Shown here: positions 37,600 through 37,647 of the stretch, in pieces
Position numbering within the stretch: the stretch's first letter is position 1
Layout: every line of letters starts with the position of its first letter
Origin: an uncultured Gammaproteobacteria bacterium
GTDB taxonomy: Bacteria; Pseudomonadota; Gammaproteobacteria; PS1; Pseudothioglobaceae
Length of the DNA stretch: 37,647 nucleotides
Assembly (NCBI GenBank): GCA_902513495.1
Contig: CABXNH010000009.1
Location: 1 to 37,647 of the forward strand
Direction: 5' to 3'
Position numbers and translations under genes: made by a program
Notes under the pieces: model-generated
What the model was told of the DNA's origin: nothing
Seen by the model: only the letters and a program-made list of their open reading frames with translations
Databases searched by the model: none

Positions 37600-37647
37600 C
37601 TATTTAATATTTAATTCAGAGAGTATTCGTTTGGCTCTTTTTTGAAA
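37600..37647 (-). other. Possible 3' end of an upstream minus-strand gene, or intergenic
   Basis: Reading in from the right edge on the minus strand, one frame stays open for 15 codons (FQKRAKRILSELNIK) before TAG at 37602-37600. It could be the tail of a gene beyond the window, but this length is within chance; the other two frames close sooner. Confidence 0.2.

Overview
The window reads as a compact, AT-rich (roughly 37-38 % GC by eye) chromosome segment of a marine-type gammaproteobacterium. The phylum-level call rests on gene order and family types: rpsB-tsf, tpiA-secG-tRNA-Leu(GAG), dnaA-dnaN-recF-gyrB, sspA-sspB next to petABC, and dciA divergent from secA. A phosphoribulokinase beside gyrB, a cytochrome bc1 operon, a methylated-amine/histamine-type dehydrogenase and very short intergenic gaps make a SUP05/Arctic96BD-19 (Thioglobaceae-like) sulfur-oxidiser lineage my best guess. 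That placement is inference, not shown by the sequence.

Layout. Bases 1-2416 (minus): a translationally coupled lipid-modification cluster (FAD oxidoreductase, DUF1365 protein, cyclopropane-fatty-acid-synthase-type methyltransferase cut by the window edge), each pair overlapping by ATGA. 2417-2783: divergent spacer with a strong promoter and a structured leader for rpsB. 2784-4726: rpsB-tsf and a terminator; S2 carries an unusual Lys/Ala/Pro-repeat tail. 4747-8249 (minus): RND-type membrane protein with a small in-frame tandem repeat, and an EamA permease. 8319-9486 (minus): tpiA-secG-leuU. 9565-11628 (minus): flavin/iron-sulfur amine dehydrogenase. 11747-18927 (plus): dnaA, dnaN, recF, gyrB and phosphoribulokinase, with an 80 % AT spacer between dnaA and dnaN. 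18946-22344 (minus): leuS and a class 1B-type dihydroorotate dehydrogenase. 22404-23045 (plus): bioD. 23037-26643 (minus): petABC-sspAB with a terminator between petC and sspA. 26730-30822: dciA (minus) facing away from secA-pyrC (plus). 30819-37553 (minus): seven closely packed genes purC, DUF2797, alaC, P-loop ATPase, metA, mutY, ribF.

How it works together. Most genes are core functions: translation (S2, EF-Ts, LeuRS, tRNA-Leu), replication start and topology (DnaA, beta clamp, RecF, GyrB, helicase loader DciA), secretion (SecA, SecG), respiration (bc1), nucleotide and cofactor synthesis (PyrD, PyrC, PurC, BioD, RibF), amino-acid metabolism (AlaC, MetA). Phosphoribulokinase and triose-phosphate isomerase fit carbon fixation through the Calvin cycle, although no RuBisCO gene is in view. 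The amine dehydrogenase could feed electrons from a small amine into respiration.

I did not find a mobile element, CRISPR array, phage or defence system. The best candidates for something undescribed are the repeat tail on ribosomal protein S2, the uncharacterised ATPase wired between alaC and metA, the amine dehydrogenase with an altered substrate pocket, the PLWY variant in the cytochrome b Qo site, and the Cys-rich DUF2797 protein with a GIY-YIG-like segment. Many genes lack a recognisable Shine-Dalgarno sequence.
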